Shown: piece after piece, positions 40,150 through 47,245 of the stretch
Layout of the letters: each line of letters starts with the position of its first letter
Position numbering within the stretch: the stretch's first letter is position 1
Origin: Acidobacteriota bacterium
Lineage (GTDB): Bacteria; Acidobacteriota; Vicinamibacteria; Vicinamibacterales; UBA2999
Length of the DNA stretch: 57,792 nt
Reading direction: 5' to 3'
Assembly: GCA_030650395.1 (NCBI GenBank)
Contig: JAUSDY010000059.1
Location: forward strand, 1-57,792
Position numbers and translations under genes: made by a program
Notes under the pieces: model-generated
What the model was told of the DNA's origin: nothing
What the model saw: only the letters and a program-made list of their open reading frames with translations
The model's database searches: none

Positions 40150-40201
40150 GAAGTTCAGAGGTCAGAGTTAAGAGTTAAGAGTTAAGAGTTAAGAGTTAAG
40201 A
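40150..40201. repeat. Tandem GAGTTAA heptamer repeats
   Basis: CAGAGTTAA then AGAGTTAAGAGTTAAG run as at least five exact heptamers in a row, with TTCAGAGGTC before them and GAGGGC after. They lie between the divergent ridA-like and truA starts. Confidence 0.85.
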
Positions 40202-40232
40202 GGGCTGCGCGAGCGCATTATCATGGGTCTCC

Positions 40233-41114
40233 GTGCCGAGATACAAGCTCACCATCGAATACGCGGGGACGCGGTATAGCGGCTGGCAGAAGCAGAAGAA
40301 CGCGCGCACCGTTCAAGGCGAGATCGAACGGGCCATCGGCGAGCTGACGCGCGACAAGACCTTCGAGTTCCAGGGCTCCGGCCGCACCGACGCGGGCGTG
40401 CACGCACTTCGCCAGGTGGCGCATCTCGATGTGCGCAAGGCGCTGCCGGCGGAAACGCTGAGGCGCGGCGTCAACGACGGCTTGCCGGCCGACATCCACA
40501 TTCTCTCGGTCGACAGCGTGCCGCATCGCTTTCACGCGCGCCATGCCGCGGTGGCGCGCAGCTACCTCTATCAGATCTCGCGCCGCCGGAGCGCGTTTGC
40601 CAAACCGTTCGTGTGGTGGGTGCGCGAGCCGCTGGACGTGGCGCGGATGCGGGCCGCGGCCGCCGCATTCACCGGCATGCACGACTTTCAGTCGTTCAGC
40701 GATGACGACCCGGAGGAAAAATCCACCGACGTGCTGATCGAAGACGTCGCGATCGGCGAGGACGGCGATTTGATCCTGGTGCGCGTGGCGGGTTCGCACT
40801 TCATCTGGAAGATGGTGCGGCGCATGGTCGGCGTGCTGGCCGAGATCGGCAAGGGCGGCCTCGCGGTCGAGGACATCGGGCGGTTCTTAGGGGTGGACAA
40901 ACCTTCCACCTTCGCGCGCAGCGCTTCGGCGGACAAGAAAGGTTTGTCCCCACATGCCCAGGACAAACCTAAAGGTTTGTCCCCACAGAAGCCGACGCCG
41001 GCGGAGCTTACCGCGCCGGCATCAGGTCTCTTCTTAGAGCGAGTGTTCTATGAAGGTGATTCCCGTCAGCTTCCGCTGCAACCGGCGCTTGCTGTCCCAT
41101 CGGCACGTGGGTGA
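40233..41114 (+). CDS. truA: tRNA pseudouridine(38-40) synthase with repeat-encoded insertion
   Basis: The 293-residue product starts at GTG 40233 (MPRYKLTIEYAGTRYSGWQ). The catalytic Asp lies in FQGSGRTDAGVHAL. Later blocks are ARSYLYQISRR, FTGMHDFQSFS and FIWKMVRRMVGVLAEIGKG. TruA modifies positions 38-40 of the tRNA anticodon arm. Near the end the family's short PxxLTAPASGLFLERV segment is preceded by about 30 extra residues (STFARSASADKKGLSPHA). Those residues are encoded by a composite of two repeat families. Length beyond the usual 245-270 is explained by this and by a C-terminal tail. Confidence 0.92.
   Translation: MPRYKLTIEYAGTRYSGWQKQKNARTVQGEIERAIGELTRDKTFEFQGSGRTDAGVHALRQVAHLDVRKALPAETLRRGVNDGLPADIHILSVDSVPHRFHARHAAVARSYLYQISRRRSAFAKPFVWWVREPLDVARMRAAAAAFTGMHDFQSFSDDDPEEKSTDVLIEDVAIGEDGDLILVRVAGSHFIWKMVRRMVGVLAEIGKGGLAVEDIGRFLGVDKPSTFARSASADKKGLSPHAQDKPKGLSPQKPTPAELTAPASGLFLERVFYEGDSRQLPLQPALAVPSARG
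40893..40986. repeat. Composite repeat: 33-bp element inserted into a GGACAAAC/GTTTGTCC palindrome
   Basis: The left arm GGACAAACCT (40895-40904) is followed by the 33-bp element (40905-40937) and then AAAGGTTTGTCCCCACA. A complete uninterrupted palindrome (GGACAAAC, CTAAAG, GTTTGTCC with tail CCACA) follows at 40961-40986. The interruption falls at the loop of the palindrome. The reading frame of truA remains open. Confidence 0.85.
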
Positions 41115-41265
41115 CATGACGGTGATAGCAGCGGTAGCACAGCGCATAGTACGGATCCCACGAGCTGATGCCCTGCTGGCGGAACATCGCGCGGCGGGTC
41201 TCGCAGTGCTGGCACACCTTCTTGGCGGCTGGAGCGGGTCGGCGAAATCGGATGCGAATTGTCAT
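41008..41265 (-). CDS. Small zinc-ribbon protein
   Basis: The 85-residue product has two C-x2-C pairs (KKVCQHCETRRAMF and ALCYRCYHRHVTHV), the layout of a single zinc ribbon. It starts MTIRIRFRRPAPAAKK. The basic N-terminus suggests nucleic-acid contact. The first 50 residues look conserved in type with short single-zinc-ribbon proteins of other bacteria; the last 35 overlap the truA 3' end by 107 nt and are low in feature. Likely real because the cysteine pairs are intact, but no function can be given. Confidence 0.55.
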   Translation of the reverse strand: MTIRIRFRRPAPAAKKVCQHCETRRAMFRQQGISSWDPYYALCYRCYHRHVTHVPMGQQAPVAAEADGNHLHRTLALRRDLMPAR

Positions 41266-41293
41266 ACCCTCACCCTAACTGGTGCCCGTGACA

Positions 41294-41310
41294 GATCAGG
41301 TCAGCTGATC
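41294..41310. promoter_or_regulatory. Inverted repeat GATCAG/CTGATC upstream of the WYL regulator
   Basis: Perfect 6-bp arms separated by 5 nt lie 90 nt before the WYL gene start, in a region with no other gene. It is a candidate operator only by position. Confidence 0.3.
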
Positions 41311-41400
41311 ACTACTGCATGCGTTTACACACCGCTGCCTGTCTTTGCATACGGCGTGCCGTAACCTTGAGCGCTGGCAGATGCCCTAATTGCCCTTCCC

Positions 41401-42396
41401 ATGGAACGCCATACCGAAATCGTGCGCCAATGGCGCGTTTTACTGGCTCTTGAGGGGAAAGCTCGCGGCCTCACGCTGGCCGAGGCCCAGGAGGTCGCGG
41501 GCGAAGGTGTGTCTGAGCGGACCATCCGGCGCGACTTTGACGCTCTGACCCAGGCTGGTTTTCCAATCGAAACCGGCAAGCGGGACGGCAAGACCGTGTT
41601 CAGCCTCAATCGCGACGTGTTTCGCGGCGTCGCCGCGGCCGGGTTCTCGCTGTCCGAGCTCTGCGCCCTCTACCTGAGCCGCACGGTGTTGACGGCGGTC
41701 ACGGGCAGCCCGTTTCACGACAGCCTGGCGTCGGCGTTCGACAAGCTCTACGAAGCGCTGCCGGCCGCGCTCTGGAAGTTCATCGAAAGCCTCCCGGATG
41801 CCCTCGCGGCGAAGGACCACGGCTCCCGACCGCGCGCCGCCGCCGGCTCGGCCAAGTTCATGGACACGCTGATGTCGGCCATCCTCGGCCGCCGCCGGGT
41901 GCGCATGCGCTATCACTCGTTCTCCAGCCAGAAGATCAAAGAGTACGTCGTCGAACCGTATCGGCTCGCGTACGCGCAGGGCGGGCTCTACCTGCAGGCG
42001 TTCGTGCCCGAGTACGGCGAAATGCGGACGTTCGCGGCGCAGCGCGTCGAACTGGCGGTGGCGCTCGAAGAAAGCTTCAGCCCCGTGGCCGATGCGCCCT
42101 CCGATGTATTCCCGCACTCGCTGGGCGCGTTTTCCGGAACGCCGGAAGAGGTTGTGATCGAATTCAGCGCCGTCGAAGCGCCCTACATTTGCGAGCGCCA
42201 GTGGCACCAGTCACAGCGGATCGAGGATCTGCCGGGCGGCCGCATTCGTCTCACGCTGAACGTGGTGATCGACTGGGAACTGCAAGCGTGGGTGATGGGG
42301 TTCGGCGCCGCGGCGACGGTCGTGACGCCGCAAGCGTTTGCCGATCGGATTGTCGAGAACCTGGACGAGGCGCGCGCGTCTTACCTCAAGACCTGA
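41401..42396 (+). CDS. WYL-domain transcriptional regulator
   Basis: The 331-residue protein has an N-terminal HTH (LTLAEAQEVAGEGVSERTIRRD), then a WYL domain with MRYHSFSSQKIKEYVVEPYRLAYA and GLYLQAFVPEYGEMRTFAAQR. A WCX-type C-terminal extension begins around EEVVIEFSAVEAPYICERQWH. WYL regulators often sense nucleic acid or nucleotide ligands and control DNA damage or defence genes. No defence gene lies nearby. The divergent zinc-ribbon gene is the only neighbour sharing the upstream region. No SD is visible before the ATG. Confidence 0.88.
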   Translation: MERHTEIVRQWRVLLALEGKARGLTLAEAQEVAGEGVSERTIRRDFDALTQAGFPIETGKRDGKTVFSLNRDVFRGVAAAGFSLSELCALYLSRTVLTAVTGSPFHDSLASAFDKLYEALPAALWKFIESLPDALAAKDHGSRPRAAAGSAKFMDTLMSAILGRRRVRMRYHSFSSQKIKEYVVEPYRLAYAQGGLYLQAFVPEYGEMRTFAAQRVELAVALEESFSPVADAPSDVFPHSLGAFSGTPEEVVIEFSAVEAPYICERQWHQSQRIEDLPGGRIRLTLNVVIDWELQAWVMGFGAAATVVTPQAFADRIVENLDEARASYLKT

Positions 42397-43142
42397 AACG
42401 GATCGATGGGAGTGCCCTCCCACCAGCGCTTCTCGTCCGTCATCTTGAAGATCGCAAAGTGCAGGTGGGGCGTATCGCGCGGCGCGTTACCCGTGGTGCC
42501 GACGTAGCCGAGCAGCTGACCGCGCTTGACCTTGTCGCCTTCCTTCAGCCCATCGGCGTAGCGTTCGAGGTGCGCGTAGTAATAGACGTAGGTGTTGGTC
42601 GGGTCGAATTGATAGATGGTGATGCCGCCGGCCTGGCTGAAGAACAGGCGGCCGATCGTGCCGGCCTCGACGGCGACCACCGGCGTATTGCGCGGCGCCA
42701 GCATATCGATCGCCTCGTGCCGCCGCGTGCCGCCGCGCATTTCGTTGAACATGTCATGGACGTCTTCAGGAACGGCACCCTTGACCGGCAAGTCGAGATG
42801 ACGGCCTCTGAGGTCTTCGACGGGGGCAACGCCGATTGACGGGATGGCGACCGCCTGCGGTTCCTCCGGGGCGGTAACCGCCGGAGGCTCGCCCGATGGC
42901 GTGGGGCGAACTTCGGTCGGCGCGGGCTCGAGGGCTTGCTTGCCCGCCGTAGCTTCAGCGAAGGCGGGAGGGCTCGAGGACTTGAAAGGCGCGGCAATAG
43001 GATTGGCGTTGGCCAGCGCGGGCCGCGTCTGATCGGGAAAGATCGCAAAGAGCGCCGCCATCACGAGCATGCCCGCGAGAAACCCGCAGGACGCCGCAAA
43101 GACCAGCCACGTGCGCGACGGCCGCCCCTTCTCCATTCTCAT
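42381..43142 (-). CDS. M23-family metallopeptidase with N-terminal membrane anchor
   Basis: The 253-residue protein starts at ATG 43142, overlapping the L,D-transpeptidase TGA (ATGA). An N-terminal TM helix (TWLVFAASCGFLAGMLVMAAL) is followed by a low-complexity linker. The LytM/M23 domain contains RRHEAIDMLAPRNTPVVAVE (first Zn ligands) and PHLHFAIFK (last His). Such enzymes cut peptide cross-links in peptidoglycan or act as amidase activators. The linker at residues about 58-70 reads AFAEATAGKQALEPA, encoded by an interspersed repeat. Coupling to the L,D-transpeptidase supports a cell-wall role. Confidence 0.87.
   Translation of the reverse strand: MRMEKGRPSRTWLVFAASCGFLAGMLVMAALFAIFPDQTRPALANANPIAAPFKSSSPPAFAEATAGKQALEPAPTEVRPTPSGEPPAVTAPEEPQAVAIPSIGVAPVEDLRGRHLDLPVKGAVPEDVHDMFNEMRGGTRRHEAIDMLAPRNTPVVAVEAGTIGRLFFSQAGGITIYQFDPTNTYVYYYAHLERYADGLKEGDKVKRGQLLGYVGTTGNAPRDTPHLHFAIFKMTDEKRWWEGTPIDPFQVLR
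42935..42970. repeat. Inverted copy of the 33-bp element (encodes AFAEATAGK on the minus strand)
   Basis: CTTGCCCGCCGTAGC followed by TTCAGCGAAGGCGGGA is the reverse complement of the element at 18863 and 40905. It is read in frame in the M23 peptidase linker. Confidence 0.75.
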
Positions 43143-44179
43143 TCGACGAAGAGGACCTTGCTCCCCTTCGCCACCAGCGACGCGAGCGTCATGGCATCCC
43201 AGTTGGTGAGGCGCACGCAGCCGTGCGACGCGGTATGGCCGACGGTCCGCGGCTCGGGCGTGCCGTGAATGCCGTAATGCTCTTTCGTGATGTCGATCCA
43301 GACCACGCCGACCGGGCCGTTCGGCCCCGCGGGAATCTTCGCCTTGGCGTGCGCGGGGTCGGCATCCCAGAACAGATCGGGGTTGTAGTTGAAGGTCGGA
43401 TTCTTGACGACGGCGGTCACGGCCCACTGCCCAATCGGCAGCGGATCATGCTGGCTGCCGGTTGTGACCGGCGCATAGAAAATCGTCTTGCCTCCCTCGT
43501 CGGTGACGGTGAGCGCGGACGATGCCTTCGAGACCGTGACGGTGACCGCGGGCTGCGGCGCGGCCTTGACGGGCGCAGCCGGCTTGGCCGTCGGCGATGC
43601 ATTGCCCGACGCGGCCGGCTTCGCCGTATGTGGGGACAAACCTTTAGGTTTGTCCGGGCCTGTCGCAGGAGCGGCCGGCGCTGCGGGTACCGCGTCGACG
43701 GCGACGTTCGGCACCTGGATTTCTTCACCCGCGGCAAATCGCGCCGATGGATTGAGGCGCTTGAGTAGGGCCGGTGCGGCGTGGAAGCGCTCGCTCAATG
43801 CCTCGAGCACCGAGGTGTAGTCGAGCCGCTTCAATTTCGACTTCTCCATCATGTCTTCCGGAATCGGCAGAAACGGTCCGGCCGCATCTTCGGCGGTGAT
43901 GGTGTATGCGACGGTGGCCGGCGCGCTGGCTTTCAGGGCCTCGGCGATGGACGTGCCTGTCGCCTTCTCAAAGGCCGCGATTGCCTTGTTGGTGTTCGCA
44001 CCGCCGCGCCCGTCGATTTCTCCAGGCGAGAACTTCGCGCGATCGACCAGCACCTGGGCCGGAAGCATGTCAGCGCCCGCGGCCTTGGTGTGTTTCTGGG
44101 CCGTAATCGGGGCGGCGCTTACGAGTAATGAGCACACTACCGCCGCGGTGGCGACAGAAACAGACGTGATTCGAGCCAT
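43139..44179 (-). CDS. L,D-transpeptidase (YkuD) with N-terminal extension
   Basis: The 346-residue product starts with a signal peptide (MARITSVSVATAAVVCSLLV, cleavage near APITAQ). The N-terminal half has a peptidoglycan-binding-like segment (VLVDRAKFSPGEIDGRGGAN) and a LysM-like stretch (ALSERFHAAPALLKRLNPSARF). The C-terminal YkuD domain has HYGIHGTPEP and the catalytic SHGCVRLTNWD. It makes 3-3 cross-links or attaches proteins to peptidoglycan. The middle linker includes DKPKGLSPHTAKP, encoded by a GGACAAAC palindrome. It is co-translated with the M23 peptidase. The longer start at 44227 is not preferred. Confidence 0.9.
   Translation of the reverse strand: MARITSVSVATAAVVCSLLVSAAPITAQKHTKAAGADMLPAQVLVDRAKFSPGEIDGRGGANTNKAIAAFEKATGTSIAEALKASAPATVAYTITAEDAAGPFLPIPEDMMEKSKLKRLDYTSVLEALSERFHAAPALLKRLNPSARFAAGEEIQVPNVAVDAVPAAPAAPATGPDKPKGLSPHTAKPAASGNASPTAKPAAPVKAAPQPAVTVTVSKASSALTVTDEGGKTIFYAPVTTGSQHDPLPIGQWAVTAVVKNPTFNYNPDLFWDADPAHAKAKIPAGPNGPVGVVWIDITKEHYGIHGTPEPRTVGHTASHGCVRLTNWDAMTLASLVAKGSKVLFVE
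43631..43657. repeat. TAAA-loop palindrome (GGACAAAC/GTTTGTCC), in-frame copy
   Basis: TGGGGACAAAC, CTTTAG and GTTTGTCC form the inverted repeat. On the minus strand it has the same sequence as the copy at 40961-40986 including its CCACA tail. It lies inside the L,D-transpeptidase linker. Confidence 0.8.
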
Positions 44180-44221
44180 GCCCCGACAAGGAGCAAGTAA
44201 CGTGCCCGGGAGTCCCGGTGG

Positions 44222-44242
44222 CGACAAACCTTTTGGGTTTGT
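44222..44242. repeat. Degenerate GACAAACC/GGTTTGTC palindrome
   Basis: GACAAACC-TTTTG-GGTTTGTC lies between the cyclase stop and the L,D-transpeptidase start and is related to the elements at 40961 and 43631. Confidence 0.65.
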
Positions 44243-44251
44243 CGGCGGTCA

Positions 44252-45232
44252 TCAGAATGTCGCCAAAATATTCGCCGGCGATCCGGTGCCGCCCGTCACG
44301 ACCAGAGGCGCGATGGTCAGCATGAATTCCCATCGATTGAGCCTGGCCGCCATTACTGCCACGCCTTCGAGATCTTGATTGTCGAGCAGGTTGATGCCGA
44401 GGCCCGTGAGCAGCAGCACGTGGACGGGCAGCGCGATGTCCTGGACCATCGATGGCACCACGTCCTGGGCCGCGTCGCTGCCGACAAACGCCACGCCGCG
44501 TGCCTTGATCCACGGCGCCACCGACGCATGGAAGCCGGCCGCGTTGCGGCCGACGGCCCACGGCCCCACCTTGTCGCGCCGCGCCCATCGGCCGGTGCGC
44601 AGCAGGATGGCATCGCCGGGACCGATCTTGACGCCGGCCTTCTTCTCCCACGCTTCGAGATCCTCGACATACACCGCGGTGCCCGGCTCGAGATACGGCA
44701 GGCCGCGAAGGCGCGGGATGTCGATCAGCACGCCGCGCGTGATGACGCCCTGCTTGAGGTTGTCGATGCCGAGCTTGGTGCAGCCCTTGTCGGTGTTGAC
44801 GTCGGCGCGGGCGTAACCGTTGTAGGTCTGGTCCTTGTAGAGGATGTGGCAGAGCCCGTCGATGTGGCTATGGGCGTAGCCGTGATACGACACGCGGTAG
44901 TTGTCCATGCTGAACCCGGTCAGCATGGTGTGCTCGAAGGGGCTGGTGTTGTCGTCGGCCTTGTCAGTCATCAGCTGGTGCGAAAGCGACACCGACTGCC
45001 CTGTTTTCGCCAGGCGGATCGCTTGCTTGCGCTTGGCATCAGTGAGCAGATTGGCTGAGCCCAGTTGATCGTTGGCGCCCCACCGGCCCCAGTTCTTGAT
45101 CTGCTGGAACATCGTGTCGAACTCGGCGGCGTTGCGCGGCGCGCGCGACAGGGGTGCCTGGGTCGAGGTATCGACCGTCGAGTACGAAAGGGCGGCAGCG
45201 AAACAGATTGCGGTGAGCAGTGCTCGAACCAA
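44252..45232 (-). CDS. Secreted cyclase-family (kynurenine formamidase-like) metallohydrolase
   Basis: The 326-residue product starts at a TTG (45232) with AAGGAAG upstream and has a short signal peptide (MVRALLTAICFAAALS). The cyclase-family metal site appears as YHGYAHSHIDGLCHILYKD, a variant of the usual H-G-T-H-x-D-x-P-x-H. GWARADVNTD-like and ILLRTGRWARRD blocks follow, and the end has AHVLLLTGLG-type sequence (VHVLLLTGLGINLLDNQDLE). Members hydrolyse amides or lactones with a metal. Export suggests an extracellular substrate; which one is unknown. It is followed by a repeat and then the L,D-transpeptidase unit. Confidence 0.82.
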   Translation of the reverse strand: MVRALLTAICFAAALSYSTVDTSTQAPLSRAPRNAAEFDTMFQQIKNWGRWGANDQLGSANLLTDAKRKQAIRLAKTGQSVSLSHQLMTDKADDNTSPFEHTMLTGFSMDNYRVSYHGYAHSHIDGLCHILYKDQTYNGYARADVNTDKGCTKLGIDNLKQGVITRGVLIDIPRLRGLPYLEPGTAVYVEDLEAWEKKAGVKIGPGDAILLRTGRWARRDKVGPWAVGRNAAGFHASVAPWIKARGVAFVGSDAAQDVVPSMVQDIALPVHVLLLTGLGINLLDNQDLEGVAVMAARLNRWEFMLTIAPLVVTGGTGSPANILATF

Positions 45233-45252
45233 GAGTCACTTCCTTTTTGAAA

Positions 45253-45278
45253 GGCGGGTCTAAAGACCCGCCTCTACA
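45253..45278. repeat. TAAA-loop palindrome (GGCGGGTC/GACCCGCC stem)
   Basis: GGCGGGTC-TAAA-GACCCGCC with tail TCTACA. The stem differs from the GCGGAAC elements but loop and tail are identical. It lies between the serine hydrolase and the cyclase genes. Confidence 0.85.
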
Positions 45279-45284
45279 TCGTCA

Positions 45285-46514
45285 TTAGTCGATCAGCGCT
45301 TGGTGGACGGCTGCCTTGAACTTCTGGCGCAGCCCGTCGGGGCTTGCCGGCACGCTTTGCGTCATCAATATCACGACTGTCTCGCGCGCCGGATCGATGG
45401 CGAAGAATGTCCCGGCCGATCCGTCCCAGCCGTATTCGCCCGCCGACGTGAGGTAGCCGCGTGCGTTCGGTGTCACCACGACGTCAACGTTGCCGAGGCC
45501 CCAGCCCATGGCGCCGCCGCGCTGCTGGAGAACGGACGCCGGCAAGCCGTTCTTCGTCATCGCCCCCGCGGTCTTCGCGCTGATCAACCGCACGCCGCCG
45601 AGCTCACCCTTATTGAGCAGCATCTGGCTGAAGCGCAAGAAATCCGGCACGGTCGAGACCAATCCCACCGCGCCTTCGAAGAGTTTGGGACGCTCGGTGA
45701 ACGGGACCTCCTCGATCTCGAACGGCGCCAGCGGCCCGCCCTGCGCCGACTGATAGACGGTGACGAGCCGCGGCCGCGCCTCGGCCTCGACCCAGAATGA
45801 TGTGTCGGACATGCCGAGCGGCCGCAGGATGCGTGCGGTCACAAACGTGTCGAACTTCTGTCCCGACCAGACTTCAACCAGCCGCCCGAGCACGGTCGTG
45901 GCTTCGCTGTAGCGGAAGCGGGTGCCGGGGTCCTCCATCAGCGGCGCACGTGTGATGTTGGTGATGAACTGCGGCAGCTCGATCGCTCGCGATCGCACCT
46001 GCAGTTGGCGGTACAGGTCCGACGTCCGATGGCTCAAACCGGACGTATGCAGCAGCAGGTCCTCGATGGTGATCGCGCGCGACGGGTGCCGCCTCGGGGC
46101 GTCGGGCGTGTCCTGGACCATGACGTCCTTGAACTCGAGCAGATACTTCGAGACCTGATCGGTCAGCTGGAACTTGCCTTCCTCGTGCAGCATCATCACG
46201 GCCACCGCCGTGACGGCCTTGGTCATCGAGTAGATGCGGAAGAGCGAACGCTCCGTCATTGGCGTGCGGCTCTCGAAACTCTGCAGGCCGACCGGCTCGA
46301 GATACACGACCTTGGCTCGACGCGCCACGCCGGCGACGGCGCCCGAGATCTTGCGATCGGCGACGAACTGCCTGAGGAGAGCGGTCGCGTTCTGCAGGCG
46401 ATCGGCGGACATGCCGACGGCATCGGGAGTCGCGCGCGGCAACGAGGCCTGCGCAGAGACGCACAGGACCGCGGTCAGCACGAGGCAGGCGGCCGAAACG
46501 CTAAGTGTTTTCAT
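45285..46514 (-). CDS. Secreted serine hydrolase (beta-lactamase/esterase family)
   Basis: The 409-residue product has a signal peptide (MKTLSVSAACLVLTAVLCVS, then AQA). The class C-type nucleophile motif S-x-x-K is SMTK in LFRIYSMTKAVTAVAVMM. The second motif Y-S-E is in RYSEATTVLGRLVEV. Other blocks are TPDAVGMSADRLQNATALLR and LTDQVSKYLLEFKD. The family includes esterases, D-amino-peptidases and penicillin-binding-like proteins; resistance to antibiotics cannot be inferred. The palindrome TCGCTCGAGCGA sits upstream of the start near 46521-46534. Upstream 46515-46674 holds no other gene. Confidence 0.87.
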   Translation of the reverse strand: MKTLSVSAACLVLTAVLCVSAQASLPRATPDAVGMSADRLQNATALLRQFVADRKISGAVAGVARRAKVVYLEPVGLQSFESRTPMTERSLFRIYSMTKAVTAVAVMMLHEEGKFQLTDQVSKYLLEFKDVMVQDTPDAPRRHPSRAITIEDLLLHTSGLSHRTSDLYRQLQVRSRAIELPQFITNITRAPLMEDPGTRFRYSEATTVLGRLVEVWSGQKFDTFVTARILRPLGMSDTSFWVEAEARPRLVTVYQSAQGGPLAPFEIEEVPFTERPKLFEGAVGLVSTVPDFLRFSQMLLNKGELGGVRLISAKTAGAMTKNGLPASVLQQRGGAMGWGLGNVDVVVTPNARGYLTSAGEYGWDGSAGTFFAIDPARETVVILMTQSVPASPDGLRQKFKAAVHQALID

Positions 46515-46626
46515 ACGTAATCGCTCGAGCGATGGGAAGTGACCTCCCCATCGCAGGACAGCATTTTACGTACTTTAAGGCTGAACTTGCTGGCCGATGC
46601 TCGAGCTGGCGGCCTGCCGCGCCGGC

Positions 46627-46656
46627 TTGTCCGCCGTAGCCTTGGCGAAGGTGGAA
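46627..46656. repeat. Inverted copy of the 33-bp element between genes
   Basis: CTTGTCCGCCGTAGCCTTGG followed by CGAAGGTGGA matches the reverse complement of the element at 18863. It lies in the 160-nt gap after the response regulator gene and is not within any convincing reading frame. The rest of that gap shows nothing else. Confidence 0.72.
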
Positions 46657-46674
46657 GCCTTGGCGCAGGCGGGG

Positions 46675-47133
46675 TTAGCTGGGAGCGAAGCCGTTTCCGT
46701 TGCGGTGTAAGTCGGCCAGCACCGCCTGGAGGGCGGTCGGCTCGACCGGTTTGACCATGTGCATGTTGAGGCCGACCTCGGCGGAGCGGGCGCGGTCTTC
46801 CGCCTGGCCCCAGCCGGTGACGGCAATCAGGAACATCGTCGTGCCCCACGCGCTTTCGCGGATGCGCTGGGCCACCTCGTAGCCGTTCATCTTCGGCAAT
46901 CCGATGTCGAGCAGCACCACGTCCGGGTGGAAGCTCTCCGCCGTGGCGAGCGCCGTCTCGCCGTCGTGCGCGGTGCGGGTCTCGTGACCCATCATCGTGA
47001 GCACCATGGCGAGGCTGAGCGCGGAATCGTGGTTGTCGTCGACGACGAGGATCCGAAACCGGCGCAGCGCGGTATCGATCGAAGCAGACTGAAGGGGCTT
47101 AGGTTCCATCGTGTCGTTGGCAAGCATAATCAT
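46675..47133 (-). CDS. Stand-alone response-regulator receiver domain
   Basis: The 152-residue protein is a single CheY-like domain. The acidic pair is VVDDNHDS, the phosphoacceptor Asp76 is in VVLLDIGLPKMNG, Thr is in AVTGWGQ and Lys in MVKPVEP. No output domain follows, so it would signal through a partner, as receiver domains of hybrid kinases do. No kinase is adjacent. The ATG at 47133 is used; an ATG eight codons later is also possible. Its leader carries two stable hairpins (47150-47195). Confidence 0.9.
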   Translation of the reverse strand: MIMLANDTMEPKPLQSASIDTALRRFRILVVDDNHDSALSLAMVLTMMGHETRTAHDGETALATAESFHPDVVLLDIGLPKMNGYEVAQRIRESAWGTTMFLIAVTGWGQAEDRARSAEVGLNMHMVKPVEPTALQAVLADLHRNGNGFAPS

Positions 47134-47149
47134 CTCTGTCAGGCCTCCA

Positions 47150-47195
47150 CCCCACCACGCAAAGTCCGCGTGGCGGGGGCCCCGGCCTGCCGGGG
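47150..47195 (-). promoter_or_regulatory. Two adjacent GC hairpins in the response-regulator leader
   Basis: One stem pairs CCACGC (47155-47160) with GCGTGG (47168-47173) over a 7-nt loop and is extended by CCCC/GGGG with one mismatch. The next pairs CCCCGG (47180-47185) with CCGGGG (47190-47195). They lie about 17-60 nt upstream of the start codon. They may be an attenuator or an mRNA-stability element; no known riboswitch class was recognised. Confidence 0.4.
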
Positions 47196-47245
47196 GGCAG
47201 GAGACCTTCTAGCAGATAGCAAGTGCAATGCCAAGCCAACCGGGC

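Noticed and set aside
40150-40201. GAGTTAA heptamer array as a CRISPR
   Set aside because: Units are 7 nt without spacers and no cas gene is in the window.
45285-46514. Beta-lactamase-type serine hydrolase as an antibiotic resistance gene
   Set aside because: The SMTK and YSE motifs fit broad esterase/peptidase families. No resistance-specific feature is visible.
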